Shown piece by piece: positions 55,768-64,000 of a stretch of 64,000 bases of DNA; the first letter of the stretch is position 1, and the number at the start of each line of letters is the position of its first letter. Source of the stretch: Blastomussa wellsi (lineage: Eukaryota; Cnidaria; Anthozoa; Scleractinia; Plerogyridae); contig OX393563.1 of NCBI GenBank assembly GCA_947652115.1, positions 25,669,049 to 25,733,048 of the forward strand. The letters are read 5' to 3'. The position numbers were made by a program, and so were the translations under genes. The notes under the pieces are model-generated. The model saw nothing but the letters and a program-made list of their open reading frames with translations. It was not told where the DNA came from and did no database searches.

Positions 55768-58008
55768 TCAGTAAACATAGCCAGGTACTGGTGCATGTCC
55801 AGAGTTTACGTCTACAGGAAATGCACTTCTTGGCTGGTACATGGCAGATGGATGTCCTGGGTATTGGTTAACCGGCTGGAACACAGGTTGAGGCAGGGAT
55901 GGATACTGAAGGTACGTTGCTGGGTAGACGAAGATCAGTGGATGTTGAAACAAGGGTGGGTATGAAGGTAGCTGGAACTGTTGAACAGGTGGACCTGCAC
56001 CCCAAGTGAGATGAGAGGTATAGCACTGGGGTAACTGACTTCCAACACCACTGTTGGCAGATATGGCAGTTGTAGTAGCTTGGGTCTCATAGGTGGGATT
56101 GCCAAGTGTGTTGTACGTCAGTAGGGTAGGTGGGCGTGTCTGTCGTCTGGGCCTACATGTAGGTTCCAGCTCAGGAGAGCTCGGTTGACTGTTTTCATAC
56201 TGGGTTGGAGGCTCTTTCTCCTCTCCACTCTCAGATCTGGCTTCTTCCATTTCGTTCTGAACAGTCTCTTCACTGCTTGTTGACTCTTGATAACCACCAC
56301 CTGGTATTGCATCCTCTGTCTGATTAGCATCAGGCTGTTTCTCTTCGACTAAGGATTTGGTGAGCTCTTCTGTGACAATCTCTTGTCCGGTTTGCCCAGT
56401 GTCCAGAGTCATTGGGGTGATTGTACACTCATCCTCACTACTGGTGCCGTCTGATAAGTCTTCAACCTGTGGTAAAGTTATCTGTTGAGCAGTGTTATCC
56501 TGATGTTTGCGGCCTCTTCTTCCTTTCTTACGGTGGGTCTTGCTTGGGATGTCAAGAGGTAGGTAGTTACATGGCAAAAACAAGTTCCTATGTAGGGTCC
56601 TGTTCTCACCGGTGCCAGTCTCAGGCTTCACTACATACACAGGACTATCTTCTCCTTTGCGGCTAACAACGATGTGAACTCTATCTTCCCAATGTGAGCG
56701 CAACTTGCCAGGTCCACCTCGTTGACTAAGATTGCGTACAAGGACTCTATCACCCGGTAGTAATACGGTACTGCGTACAAAGTGGTCATGACGTTGTTTG
56801 GCTCGTACTCCTGCTTCACTGGACTTCTTTCCGGCTATCTCATACGCCTCAGTCATTGCTTTTCGCCACTTTGCAACATATTGTGAATGGTTCTCATGGT
56901 TGGTTTGACCTTCAATTCCAAACATTAAGTCTATGGGCAGACGAGGATGTCGACCAAAAAGGAGGAAGAATGGCGAGTAGCCCGTAGATTCATGTCTTGT
57001 GCAGTTATACGCGTGTACCACATGGTTTAAGTGTTTTGCCCAACATGATTTTTGGGTCTCTGGCAAGGTCCGAAGCATTCCCAAGAGTGTCCGGTTGAAT
57101 CGCTCTACCTGACCGTTTCCTTGGGGATGATAGGGGATCGTACGAGAGTGTTCCACACGACACAGTTTCTCAAGTTCCTGATGGAGGCGATTTTCAAATT
57201 CTCCCCCTTGATCATGGTGGATCCTCCGCGGAAAACCAAAGCGGAGGATAAAATCACTGTAAAGCTTTTGGGCAACTGTCTTAGCTAGCTTGTTTCTTGT
57301 GGCATAGGCCTGGGCATAGCGTGTAAAATGATCCATGACGACTAAGATATACTCATACCCCCCACTACTCTTTTCCAAGTGAAGAAAGTCAATGATGACA
57401 AGTTCAAAAGGTGAAGTGGTCACAATAGGTTTTAACGGAGCTCTGGTCTTCAGCGGGGGGACCTTTTGTTTAACACACTGACAGACATGTCCAATGTGGT
57501 GCTCAATGTCTCTTTGCATGTGAGGCCAGTAGAAGCGCTCTCTAGCCAGACCTAGTGTGCGGTCTACTCCAAGGTGGCCCATGTTGTCATGAAGTTCCTT
57601 GAGGATAATTGGACGAAGCTGTTTGGGTACAATAATTTGAGTCCTAGTTCCTTTACGCCGTCTAAGTATGCCATCCTGGTCAACAGAAAGGTTATCCCAT
57701 TCATGCAGAAGAAGTTGTCTCTCATTTAACTCCCGTTTTCTCTCTCTCACTGTTGGTCGCTGGCCACGCTGAATTAAATTACCCACTCGGCGAACAACCT
57801 GTTCAGTCTTTTGTGCATGTTTTACGTCCACATTTGATACTGTAGGTTCAGCAGTCCCAACGGGGTCAGCTGGTAGGACAGTGTGGTCCCCTGTAAGGGC
57901 TGACACCCAGTTCACTTGACCTTGGTCTTGGGCTTTCGCTGAACATGCAACAGTTTGAAGGACATCCTGTGGTAGTATTTCCGTGTAAGTGGCGTCATCA
58001 AGTGGCAT
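55768..58008 (-). CDS. Gypsy Pol C-terminal part: integrase
   Basis: 746 residues, a continuation of pol after a frameshift at about 58014. A zinc-binding H2C2 module starts HDNMGHLGVDRTLGLARERF and includes CQCVKQK. The DDE core has Asp in VIIDFLHL, Asp in IHHDQGGEF and Glu in GNGQVERFNRTLLGML, then HESTGYSPFFLLFGRHPRLP. A GDRVLVRN...GKLRSHWEDRVH segment (GPY/F-like) follows. A long acidic, then Pro/Gln/Tyr-rich tail (about the last 270 residues) is unusual for an integrase. It integrates the cDNA copy into the genome. No single stop within this part. Confidence 0.93.
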   Translation of the reverse strand: MPLDDATYTEILPQDVLQTVACSAKAQDQGQVNWVSALTGDHTVLPADPVGTAEPTVSNVDVKHAQKTEQVVRRVGNLIQRGQRPTVRERKRELNERQLLLHEWDNLSVDQDGILRRRKGTRTQIIVPKQLRPIILKELHDNMGHLGVDRTLGLARERFYWPHMQRDIEHHIGHVCQCVKQKVPPLKTRAPLKPIVTTSPFELVIIDFLHLEKSSGGYEYILVVMDHFTRYAQAYATRNKLAKTVAQKLYSDFILRFGFPRRIHHDQGGEFENRLHQELEKLCRVEHSRTIPYHPQGNGQVERFNRTLLGMLRTLPETQKSCWAKHLNHVVHAYNCTRHESTGYSPFFLLFGRHPRLPIDLMFGIEGQTNHENHSQYVAKWRKAMTEAYEIAGKKSSEAGVRAKQRHDHFVRSTVLLPGDRVLVRNLSQRGGPGKLRSHWEDRVHIVVSRKGEDSPVYVVKPETGTGENRTLHRNLFLPCNYLPLDIPSKTHRKKGRRGRKHQDNTAQQITLPQVEDLSDGTSSEDECTITPMTLDTGQTGQEIVTEELTKSLVEEKQPDANQTEDAIPGGGYQESTSSEETVQNEMEEARSESGEEKEPPTQYENSQPSSPELEPTCRPRRQTRPPTLLTYNTLGNPTYETQATTTAISANSGVGSQLPQCYTSHLTWGAGPPVQQFQLPSYPPLFQHPLIFVYPATYLQYPSLPQPVFQPVNQYPGHPSAMYQPRSAFPVDVNSGHAPVPGYVY

Positions 58009-58316
58009 TCGAGATAAGTATCAGCATCAATGTTGGCTTTTCCCGGGCGGTAGTGAATAGTGAAATTGAAATCGGCTAACTCCCCAATCCAACGCAGACC
58101 AGTGGCATTCAGTTTTGCAGAGGATAACACGTAGGTAAGTGGGTTGTTATCAGTGTACACCTTAAAACTGGGTGCGTAGTAAAGATAATCTCGGAACTGA
58201 TCACAGATCGCCCACTTAAGCGCCAAAAACTCCAACTTCCCGGAGTGGAGATGGTAATTCTTCTCCACTGCGGTCAAACTGCGGGAGCCATATGCAACAA
58301 CACGAAGAAGGCCATT
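57912..58316 (-). pseudogene. Gypsy RNase H segment between stop and frameshift
   Basis: In frame with upstream pol after a TAG at 58317-58319. Reads VVAYGSRSLTAVEKNYHLHS, KLEFLALKWAICDQFRDYL (catalytic Glu), VYTDNNPLTYVL (catalytic Asp) and FNFTIHYRPGKANIDADT, the end of RNase H. Just after DADT one extra base shifts the frame; the next frame is that of the integrase starting SRMPLDDATY. The original was evidently one continuous pol frame. Confidence 0.85.
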
Positions 58317-60695
58317 CTAACACTGATACAAAACGGCACCTAGCCCGTCCTTAGAGGCATCGGTATGAAGAACAAATGGTTTCTCAAAGTCTGGATACGC
58401 CATAACCGGAGCACTTGTAATAGAGTCAATCAGTGTATGCAAGGCAGCTTGATGATTGTCAGTCCAATCCACAGGGTGTTTCGCAGGCAATTGACCATTG
58501 TGGTCCTTCCTAGATTTATCTCGCTGAATGTCCTTCAGAGTTTGACCAGGTGTCTTCACCAGATTATAAATAGGCTTGGCAATTCTGGAAAAGTCCTTAA
58601 CGTATCTGCGGTAATAATTCGGGAAACCCATGAGTTTGCGCACTTCATTTACTGTCCTTGGAGGAGAGTCTCTAAGAGCGAGGACTGGTTTGATACTGGA
58701 CGGATCGAGTTTGTAACCCTCCTCTGACACAACACGACCAAGGAATGTAACCTCCCTCTTAAACAGTTTACATTTCCTAGGTTTTAATTTGACTCCGTGT
58801 TCTCTCAACCGTCGAAGAACCTTGCGCATGTGTTCAATGTGTTCCTCAAATGTGGCACTGAAGATAATAATATCGTCTAGATACGGTACACAAACAGTGT
58901 CTCTCAGTTCACCCAGACAGTTCTCCATAAAACGCTGGAATGCTCCAGGTGCTCGAGATAGGCCGAATGGTATTCGGACCCATTCATAAAGGCCCCATGG
59001 AGTAATAAATGCTGTCAAAGGCTGGCTGTTTGGACTCATGAACCCTTGGTGGTAAGCCTTCCCCTGGTCAAGGACAGAAAACCAGGCATTGCCACCAAGG
59101 TTATCCAGTGTTTCCTGTATTCTGGGTATACGGTGACGGTCGGGTCGTGTCTTCTTGTTAAGCGCTCTAAAGTCCACACACAGCCGTAAACTTTGGTCTT
59201 TTTTTCTCACACAAACAACCGGAGAGCTGTTTGAGGATGATGATTTCTTGATAAAGTTCCTGTTCAACAAATCTTCAATGTAAGCCTTAACCTCTCCATA
59301 GAGCGGTTTGGGTACTGCCACATAGTTCTTCTGTACAGGTGTTTGGTCCTCCAAATCCAAGTCAAGTTGAAGATCAGGGATACATCCAATGTCATTATCA
59401 TCTTTAGCAAAGGAATCAACTTCTTCAGTAAGTAACTTTAAAGCCATTTCTTTCTGGGTAGGGGTCAGACCTTCCAGGTCTATGTCCTTGATCTGCGAGG
59501 GAATCCCCATTGGTATCCCCTCTGGCTCCCCATCACGTATCTGGGCTGGCTCCGTAGTTCCTTGTACTTGTGCCCCCTTTGCTTGGGTGCTACTGGTAGG
59601 CTCTTTAATCTTTACTTCAACAGGTGTCATCGACCGGACAAGTTGTAGTCGGCCAAGTAGGGTCCGCCCCCGAAGTACTATTGCATGGTTGGTCTTATTG
59701 GTAATATTAATGTCCACTTGACTGGATTTTCCTTTCTTTATGGTCAGTAATGTCTCCGAGACCTCCAACCCATTCGGCCATGGGCTGCCCTCGTCTGGTT
59801 CAAACAGTACTGGTGTATTTCTTTGCACTGGTCCTGTATTTGCCCTGCAGGTGACCCTATGGCTTTCCTTAGGTGGGAGAGTGATGTCACGTTTGGTAGT
59901 TTTAAGAAAACAAAGTTCCTCTTGATTAAGGTTCTCAATAAAATTCACAAATACTGGGACTGTCTGGCTGTCCAGTTCAGTGAAGCTGGAAGTGATAGCT
60001 TGATTCAATGCAACATCTCCATTACTGTCTTTAACAATTTCTTCTATAACATTAAAACCAATTAAGGGTGAGTCCAAATGTTGTTCTGTAACAAGAAATG
60101 GCACTTTCAAATCATTTTTGCTAGACGGCAGTTTGAAATTCAGTTCCACCCATCCTATGTATGGCATCTCGCTACCGTTAGCAGCAGTTAAGTTCAGCTC
60201 AGTGTCAAGTAACTCTGAAATCTCTTTAACATAAACACCAGGAAAATTCCTCCTTAAGAATTCACGGGATACTATCGAGACCTGGGCCCCTGTGTCCCAA
60301 AGTACCTCTACTGAATGACCATTAATCTCTCCCTTTACAGTGCATCTTTTCCCAACCAATCCTACCATTGTTTCATGCTGTTGTGGTGTCAGATGACTAA
60401 TAAAGGTACCATCACTAGGATCCAGTGTCTTTGGTTCTGCTTTGCTTGACAGGTGTGAAATTGCACTACATAACACTTTGTGGTCAGACCAGTGTTTCCT
60501 TTGACAATCCCGACTACAGTATTTTACTGCCTTACACTTTGAACATTGCAAGAACTTTGTGCTCTCCAACTGAACTTTGCCACAGCCATTACATCGATGG
60601 GACTTGCAACAGTTACTGTCGACTATTCTGTGTCCCTCCGGAATAGTCGCCGGTCGTTTCCCTGGCGACCGCTCTGCCTCCGCCTTGCAGTACAA
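58317..60695 (-). CDS. Gypsy Pol: MYND finger, protease, reverse transcriptase
   Basis: About 790 residues in the -1 frame relative to gag; entered by frameshift at 60656-60662 rather than from its own ATG. A MYND-type zinc finger (about residues 35-76: [29 protein letters not shown]) precedes the aspartic protease ([15 protein letters not shown], about 130-145). Reverse transcriptase follows: [40 protein letters not shown]-like [16 protein letters not shown] and catalytic [11 protein letters not shown]. The RNase H start is [16 protein letters not shown]. It ends at a TAG one residue after VLYQC, a nonsense change in an otherwise continuous frame. Confidence 0.93.
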   Translation of the reverse strand: MYCKAEAERSPGKRPATIPEGHRIVDSNCCKSHRCNGCGKVQLESTKFLQCSKCKAVKYCSRDCQRKHWSDHKVLCSAISHLSSKAEPKTLDPSDGTFISHLTPQQHETMVGLVGKRCTVKGEINGHSVEVLWDTGAQVSIVSREFLRRNFPGVYVKEISELLDTELNLTAANGSEMPYIGWVELNFKLPSSKNDLKVPFLVTEQHLDSPLIGFNVIEEIVKDSNGDVALNQAITSSFTELDSQTVPVFVNFIENLNQEELCFLKTTKRDITLPPKESHRVTCRANTGPVQRNTPVLFEPDEGSPWPNGLEVSETLLTIKKGKSSQVDINITNKTNHAIVLRGRTLLGRLQLVRSMTPVEVKIKEPTSSTQAKGAQVQGTTEPAQIRDGEPEGIPMGIPSQIKDIDLEGLTPTQKEMALKLLTEEVDSFAKDDNDIGCIPDLQLDLDLEDQTPVQKNYVAVPKPLYGEVKAYIEDLLNRNFIKKSSSSNSSPVVCVRKKDQSLRLCVDFRALNKKTRPDRHRIPRIQETLDNLGGNAWFSVLDQGKAYHQGFMSPNSQPLTAFITPWGLYEWVRIPFGLSRAPGAFQRFMENCLGELRDTVCVPYLDDIIIFSATFEEHIEHMRKVLRRLREHGVKLKPRKCKLFKREVTFLGRVVSEEGYKLDPSSIKPVLALRDSPPRTVNEVRKLMGFPNYYRRYVKDFSRIAKPIYNLVKTPGQTLKDIQRDKSRKDHNGQLPAKHPVDWTDNHQAALHTLIDSITSAPVMAYPDFEKPFVLHTDASKDGLGAVLYQC

Positions 60696-61978
60696 TCACG
60701 AGCTACATGTCCAGGATTACCGCAAGCAAAACAGTGGTCACATTCCTCTCCTCTTCCACGCTCTTTACAACTCTGGCAACCCCAACTTGGGTACTTTGGT
60801 AGGTTAGTGTCTCCGCGGCCTCGGTAGGAGGATCGGCTCCAGTTTGGTTTCGCCACTCGGCCTCCCTGGGCATTAAATCTACCTTTGAGGTCGTTTATCT
60901 CTGATTTCATCTGCCGGATTTCCAAAAGAATCTGTTGGCTCCCATCTGCACCTGTATTCTTGGTTCTCTGTTCTCCCTCCTTGGGGACCTCACAGGCATT
61001 CACCCTGGTCTTCTTTTGGCTCTCTGTTGCCAATTTTGTGTTTCGCTCGTCTTGCTGTGAAGCTAATTCATTTACTTGTTTCATCAGTTCCTCATCGGTC
61101 AGCCCCGGGGTGCGAAGAGTTGCTCTCAGATTGGATGCTAAAATATCATCACGAAGACCAGTTTCGAAAGATTTCACAAATGTTTTCTGAATCAGTGCAG
61201 GGCCATAATTAAACTCACTATCTGATTCCTGACTGGCAAAATTCACCTTGTTGCGCAGGTCCAAAGCACGGAGTAAGAATTGTTGTGGTGATTCATTGCT
61301 TTGCTGGCATACGGTTGCAAGCTGTTGGTACACCTCAGATGCAGCTTTCTCTCGGTAATGTACGCGAAGAATTCGCCGTAATTTTGCAAGGGAGAGGTCG
61401 CTTAAGGTTTCCACATAACTTCTAAGACTACTATGAGGCGATATGACACGAATTACAGCATCCACGATCTCACTTTCTTTATAACCACGTTTTAGACCAG
61501 AGTCTATTTGATGCATTAACGACACAAAAGTTAATTTTTCTGTCTGCCCTGGTTCGCCAATCTGTCCCGAAAGTTTATATTCCCTGCGAAGCAAGGACGG
61601 AACTGCCTTTGTTTTCGCTAGTTGGACCAAAATATCTTCCGCACCTTGTTCGCCTTGTTCCTTTTTTACTGTTTCCCCGACATCTGCGTGTTCACTTTTC
61701 ACTCCAGCAGCCGCTGGTTTTGGATCCGTAGTCTTAGTTTCTTCGAGAGGGGGGACCGTTCCCTTTACGTATGCAAGTAGTTGTTCGAGGCATTTGCGTG
61801 CGACCGTCTCATCGCCTTCCATTTTGCTGTCGATTTCTTTCCTAACGATTTTAATCTTCTGCATCTTAGTTTTAGATGTAACATCGTCCTCGACTCCTAA
61901 TATTTCTATCATTTCGACTAGTCTACCCTCATCCTGATCGAACAGCCGAGCTTCTACTTGCAATTGTAATTGCTCCAT
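60623..61978 (-). CDS. Gypsy Gag with CCHC zinc knuckle
   Basis: 451 aa from the ATG at 61978-61976 ([20 protein letters not shown]); the frame is open further upstream without an ATG. The helical capsid-like middle (residues about 150-320, with [20 protein letters not shown] and [17 protein letters not shown]) resembles retrotransposon Gag. The C-terminus is basic with a Gly/Arg stretch (SRSSYRGRG) and ends in one CCHC knuckle ([14 protein letters not shown]) and an Arg-rich tail. It forms the particle and packages the RNA. The 3' 70 bp overlap pol. Confidence 0.9.
   Translation of the reverse strand: MEQLQLQVEARLFDQDEGRLVEMIEILGVEDDVTSKTKMQKIKIVRKEIDSKMEGDETVARKCLEQLLAYVKGTVPPLEETKTTDPKPAAAGVKSEHADVGETVKKEQGEQGAEDILVQLAKTKAVPSLLRREYKLSGQIGEPGQTEKLTFVSLMHQIDSGLKRGYKESEIVDAVIRVISPHSSLRSYVETLSDLSLAKLRRILRVHYREKAASEVYQQLATVCQQSNESPQQFLLRALDLRNKVNFASQESDSEFNYGPALIQKTFVKSFETGLRDDILASNLRATLRTPGLTDEELMKQVNELASQQDERNTKLATESQKKTRVNACEVPKEGEQRTKNTGADGSQQILLEIRQMKSEINDLKGRFNAQGGRVAKPNWSRSSYRGRGDTNLPKYPSWGCQSCKERGRGEECDHCFACGNPGHVARDCTARRRQSGRQGNDRRLFRRDTE
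60656..60662 (-). promoter_or_regulatory. -1 frameshift slippery heptamer GGGAAAC
   Basis: In the gag-pol overlap the minus strand reads CAG GGA AAC in the gag frame, i.e. G GGA AAC, and the pol frame reads GGG AAA CGA. That is the X XXY YYZ phase required for tandem slippage by -1. GGGAAAC is a heptamer used by some retroviruses for the same purpose. GC-rich sequence follows (GACCGGCGACTATTCCGGAG), which could form the stimulatory structure. Confidence 0.8.
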
Positions 61979-62289
61979 AATAACAAACACGTCGTACGGT
62001 GCAGCGATTTCCAAAACACAAACGTGTAATCCAAGGTCTACATAAACAAACAAGTCAATCCCTCTGTTTCACCACTCCATGGCGCAATAATCTTATTAAC
62101 CTCTGTGATTAAACAACTTTACTCTTACGATTGGCATCTGACTGATTGTTAATCCATTTCAACATAAAAGACAACGTTTACCATTCCACGTGGTCATCCC
62201 CACTCGCTCGCATTTCGTCGCTCAAAAGTTTCGTAATCTGCTTCCCAAACGAAAAGAACTGTCCCACAAACTTGTAATCCACAGTGCAG

Positions 62290-62308
62290 TCCTGGCAGGG
62301 TCGCCAAA
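62290..62308 (-). other. Primer binding site
   Basis: Directly inside the 5' LTR, minus strand reads ATT then TGGCGACCCTGCCAGGAC. The TGG start is complementary to a tRNA CCA end. I cannot name the primer tRNA. Confidence 0.7.
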
Positions 62309-62309
62309 T

Positions 62310-62652
62310 TGTTACCCGTGCCCCATTATAACGCCATAAAACACAGTAAACTCTTAGCACTTCAACCATGTATTTCACACACATGCATCCAGTCTGCTTA
62401 CAACGTTTTTGAACGTTCTTTCCTCGTGTTTTCTGTCCCGAATATACATATCGGATTCGCTCCGACGAAGGGCTAACGCTCGAAACGTCAGCACTTGAAT
62501 CTCTTTACGGTGGCCAATTGACATTATCAACCCAGTTGATAAAACCAAATTATACCGAATATACATACTCTACGTCATCATGTCACGCATCACGGAATTC
62601 ACGAACTTTAGGTCACGCCACGAAACACGGGCTTTATGTTTACGCCCTAACA
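62310..62652 (-). repeat. 5' LTR (226 bp plus 117 bp of insertion and duplication)
   Basis: Matches 55226-55451 except for an insertion at 62451-62554 with its 13-bp duplication and about two substitutions (CCCGGATGTACATA against CCCGAATATACATA). Confidence 0.95.
62451..62554. mobile_element. 104-bp AACGTCAGC-family insertion in the LTR
   Basis: CCGAATATACATA flanks both sides (62438-62450 and 62555-62567), a 13-bp target duplication, and the other LTR has a single such site. The insert starts TCGGATTCGCTCCGACGAAG and ends CCAGTTGATAAAACCAAATTATA. It contains GAAACGTCAGC and CTCTTTACGGTGGCCAATT, the same family as the fold-back at 33908-34028. Confidence 0.88.
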
Positions 62653-62894
62653 GAAGTGGTATATCTGGATCTAATTATGATGCCAGTAGACTTAACATTC
62701 GCAAATCACTTACCAGTGTATTAGCAAATGACAAAAAGACTGCTCATCAAGTGCAAAAGAGAGACAGAAACATTTTTTTTTCCTTTCATGCACTGTTGCA
62801 GATAAGCATTCCAACATTAAAAACCCCTGTTGTGGGTGTCAAATAGTACCATTATTAATATTATTTTGCTTTTTATTTACTTTGTTAGGTGGTG

Positions 62895-63870
62895 ATGGCA
62901 TCTTTAAGTTCGACACGCGAAGACAGTGACCCAGAATTCTTTCACTCTGTTTTACCTCCGCGGAAATTCACCAGAGTACTTGGATTCTACAACAAAATAG
63001 AAAATCCTTTAAACGTTAATGATTGTAAAGGCTAAACGAACAGGATGGTGGACTCAATATTAACAAAACGAGCACAGTTATTAAAGTAAATGCAACTGAT
63101 ATAGTCTTTGAAGGAAAAGCCCCGCCACAAGACGAGGAAAACAACACCACAAATGATCACCTTGGAACTATCGAAGCTGATATAAACTTAGGTGAAATAC
63201 ACAAGCCCGTAACCAGAAGGTTAAATGTTAAAGGACTTATAACTCTAGGAGAGCTACTACCTTAAGAAGTTATAACGAGAAATGGTCAAATAGGAAAAGT
63301 CAAAGAAGACTGTGGTACTGAGAATGACACCGGTTATTCAACTATCCACTTGTGGGGTGATGTTATCAGAAAAATCGAATCATCTACATGCTGTAAAGAA
63401 CTTTTAAAAGTGTAAAGAACTTCTCAGGAGAAACCTTACTGGGAACAACTCCTGACACTACTTTTTCCGACATTGTCCTTCAAAAAGTACAAGGGAAAAC
63501 CTATCAGATGCAGAAAAAAACTGAAAAGATAAGAGAGTTCAAATTAGTTTACAAGCTGGATATTTTTATGTCATGTAAGATCAAATCATGCAACAAAAAA
63601 TGTCATACGTTGTTAATTGTCAGATATTCACTTGTCCAAACTGTTGAACATCACAATAGTTACATCAGCAAAATCAGAAATCACGGCACGTCTGTGTGCT
63701 GAGATAAATGGGCAAGATATATGGTTTACAGCCTTCAATCCTGTCATGAAAACATTGCTCCTCAAGCTAGTGCTCAAGGTCAATTTGACAATGGCAGCAC
63801 AATCTGTTCGAATCAAGGAATCTCTTCCAGATTTAAAGACCGTACAAAAAAGTGTGGTGGAAGGAAATTA
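62895..63870 (+). pseudogene. Decayed gene of unknown family
   Basis: An ATG at 62895 follows an acceptor-like TTTGTTAG and opens MASLSSTREDSDPEFFHSVL ... GFYNKIENPLNVND, 46 codons before a stop. Further segments in changing frames read KPVTRRLNVKGLITLGELLP, STIHLWGDVIRKIES, KKCHTLLIVRYSL and CAEINGQDIWFTAFN, interrupted by stops and frameshifts. The pieces look like a single OB-fold-like or replication-type protein of mobile origin, but I cannot assign the family. Confidence 0.5.
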
Positions 63871-64000
63871 AACGTCTATGTGGAGCAAAGCCTAGCGCCG
63901 ACGCACGTTTCCGTTTCGTAAACGGTCGATGCCATTTTTTCGACACTTACAATTTTTTTGGGCTATCATCGTATTTTTTTAACCACAAAAAAAGAAAAAT

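Larger units (their letters stand above)
55226..62652 (-). mobile_element. Ty3/Gypsy LTR retrotransposon, near-complete
   Basis: 7.4 kb on minus: 5' LTR 62310-62652, gag, pol, 3' LTR 55226-55451. LTRs begin TGTTA and end TAACA. GAAG flanks both sides (55222-55225 and 62653-62656), a 4-bp target duplication. PBS, polypurine tract, protease, RT, RNase H, H2C2 finger and DDE integrase are all present in Gypsy order. Excluding one insertion, the LTRs differ at only about two of 226 positions, so the insertion is young, although pol already has a stop and a frameshift. Confidence 0.95.

Overview
This is a eukaryotic nuclear window, AT-rich and gene-poor. Coding signals have GT-AG introns, there are tRNA-derived SINE-like sequences, and almost every recognisable family is a transposable element. 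Small secreted Cys-rich proteins, PIF/Harbinger, Kolobok/Mutator-like, Ngaro-like and Ty3/Gypsy elements together suggest a cnidarian, probably an anthozoan (coral or anemone). That assignment is inference; no ribosomal or mitochondrial marker is present.

Host-type genes are few. (1) 1079-1954, minus strand: a two-exon gene for a secreted protein of about 172 aa. (2) 21819-23231, plus strand: a single-exon gene for a 470-aa basic, low-complexity protein with a TATA-like box upstream. (3) 28405-37201, plus strand: a predicted three-exon gene for a secreted protein of about 329 aa, with signal peptide, Cys-rich middle and Ser/Thr-rich beta-type C-terminus, whose two introns are full of repeats. 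(4) Isolated exon-like segments at 48944-49189 and 51785-51920.

Region 8.3-21.3 kb is a 64-bp-period tandem array that has collected nested transposons. A PIF/Harbinger element (8967-11337) carries transposase and a frameshifted Myb-like gene. A Mutator-like nonautonomous element with 9-bp target duplications (11416-15747) is itself interrupted by a TTAA-flanked Kolobok-like element (11607-14853) carrying a 721-aa transposase. The main array (15757-21342) contains three copies of one LINE-tail insertion, multiplied with the array as a higher-order repeat.

Region 40.2-50.3 kb is bounded by an inverted duplication of about 830 bp. Inside lies a decayed LINE split by a minus-strand tyrosine-recombinase retrotransposon (44709-47682). 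That element has split direct repeats, Gag-like, RNase H and recombinase segments, but no reverse transcriptase.

Region 55.2-62.7 kb is a young, nearly complete minus-strand Ty3/Gypsy element. It has 226-bp LTRs, a 4-bp target duplication, PBS, polypurine tract and a GGGAAAC heptamer in the right phase for -1 frameshifting between gag and pol. Pol has a MYND-type zinc finger before the protease, one premature stop and one frameshift. One LTR carries a clean 104-bp insertion with a 13-bp target duplication. Several MITEs, fold-back elements and SINE-like tRNA remnants fill the rest. I see no CRISPR array, operon or intact tRNA/rRNA gene, and no convincing new multi-gene system.
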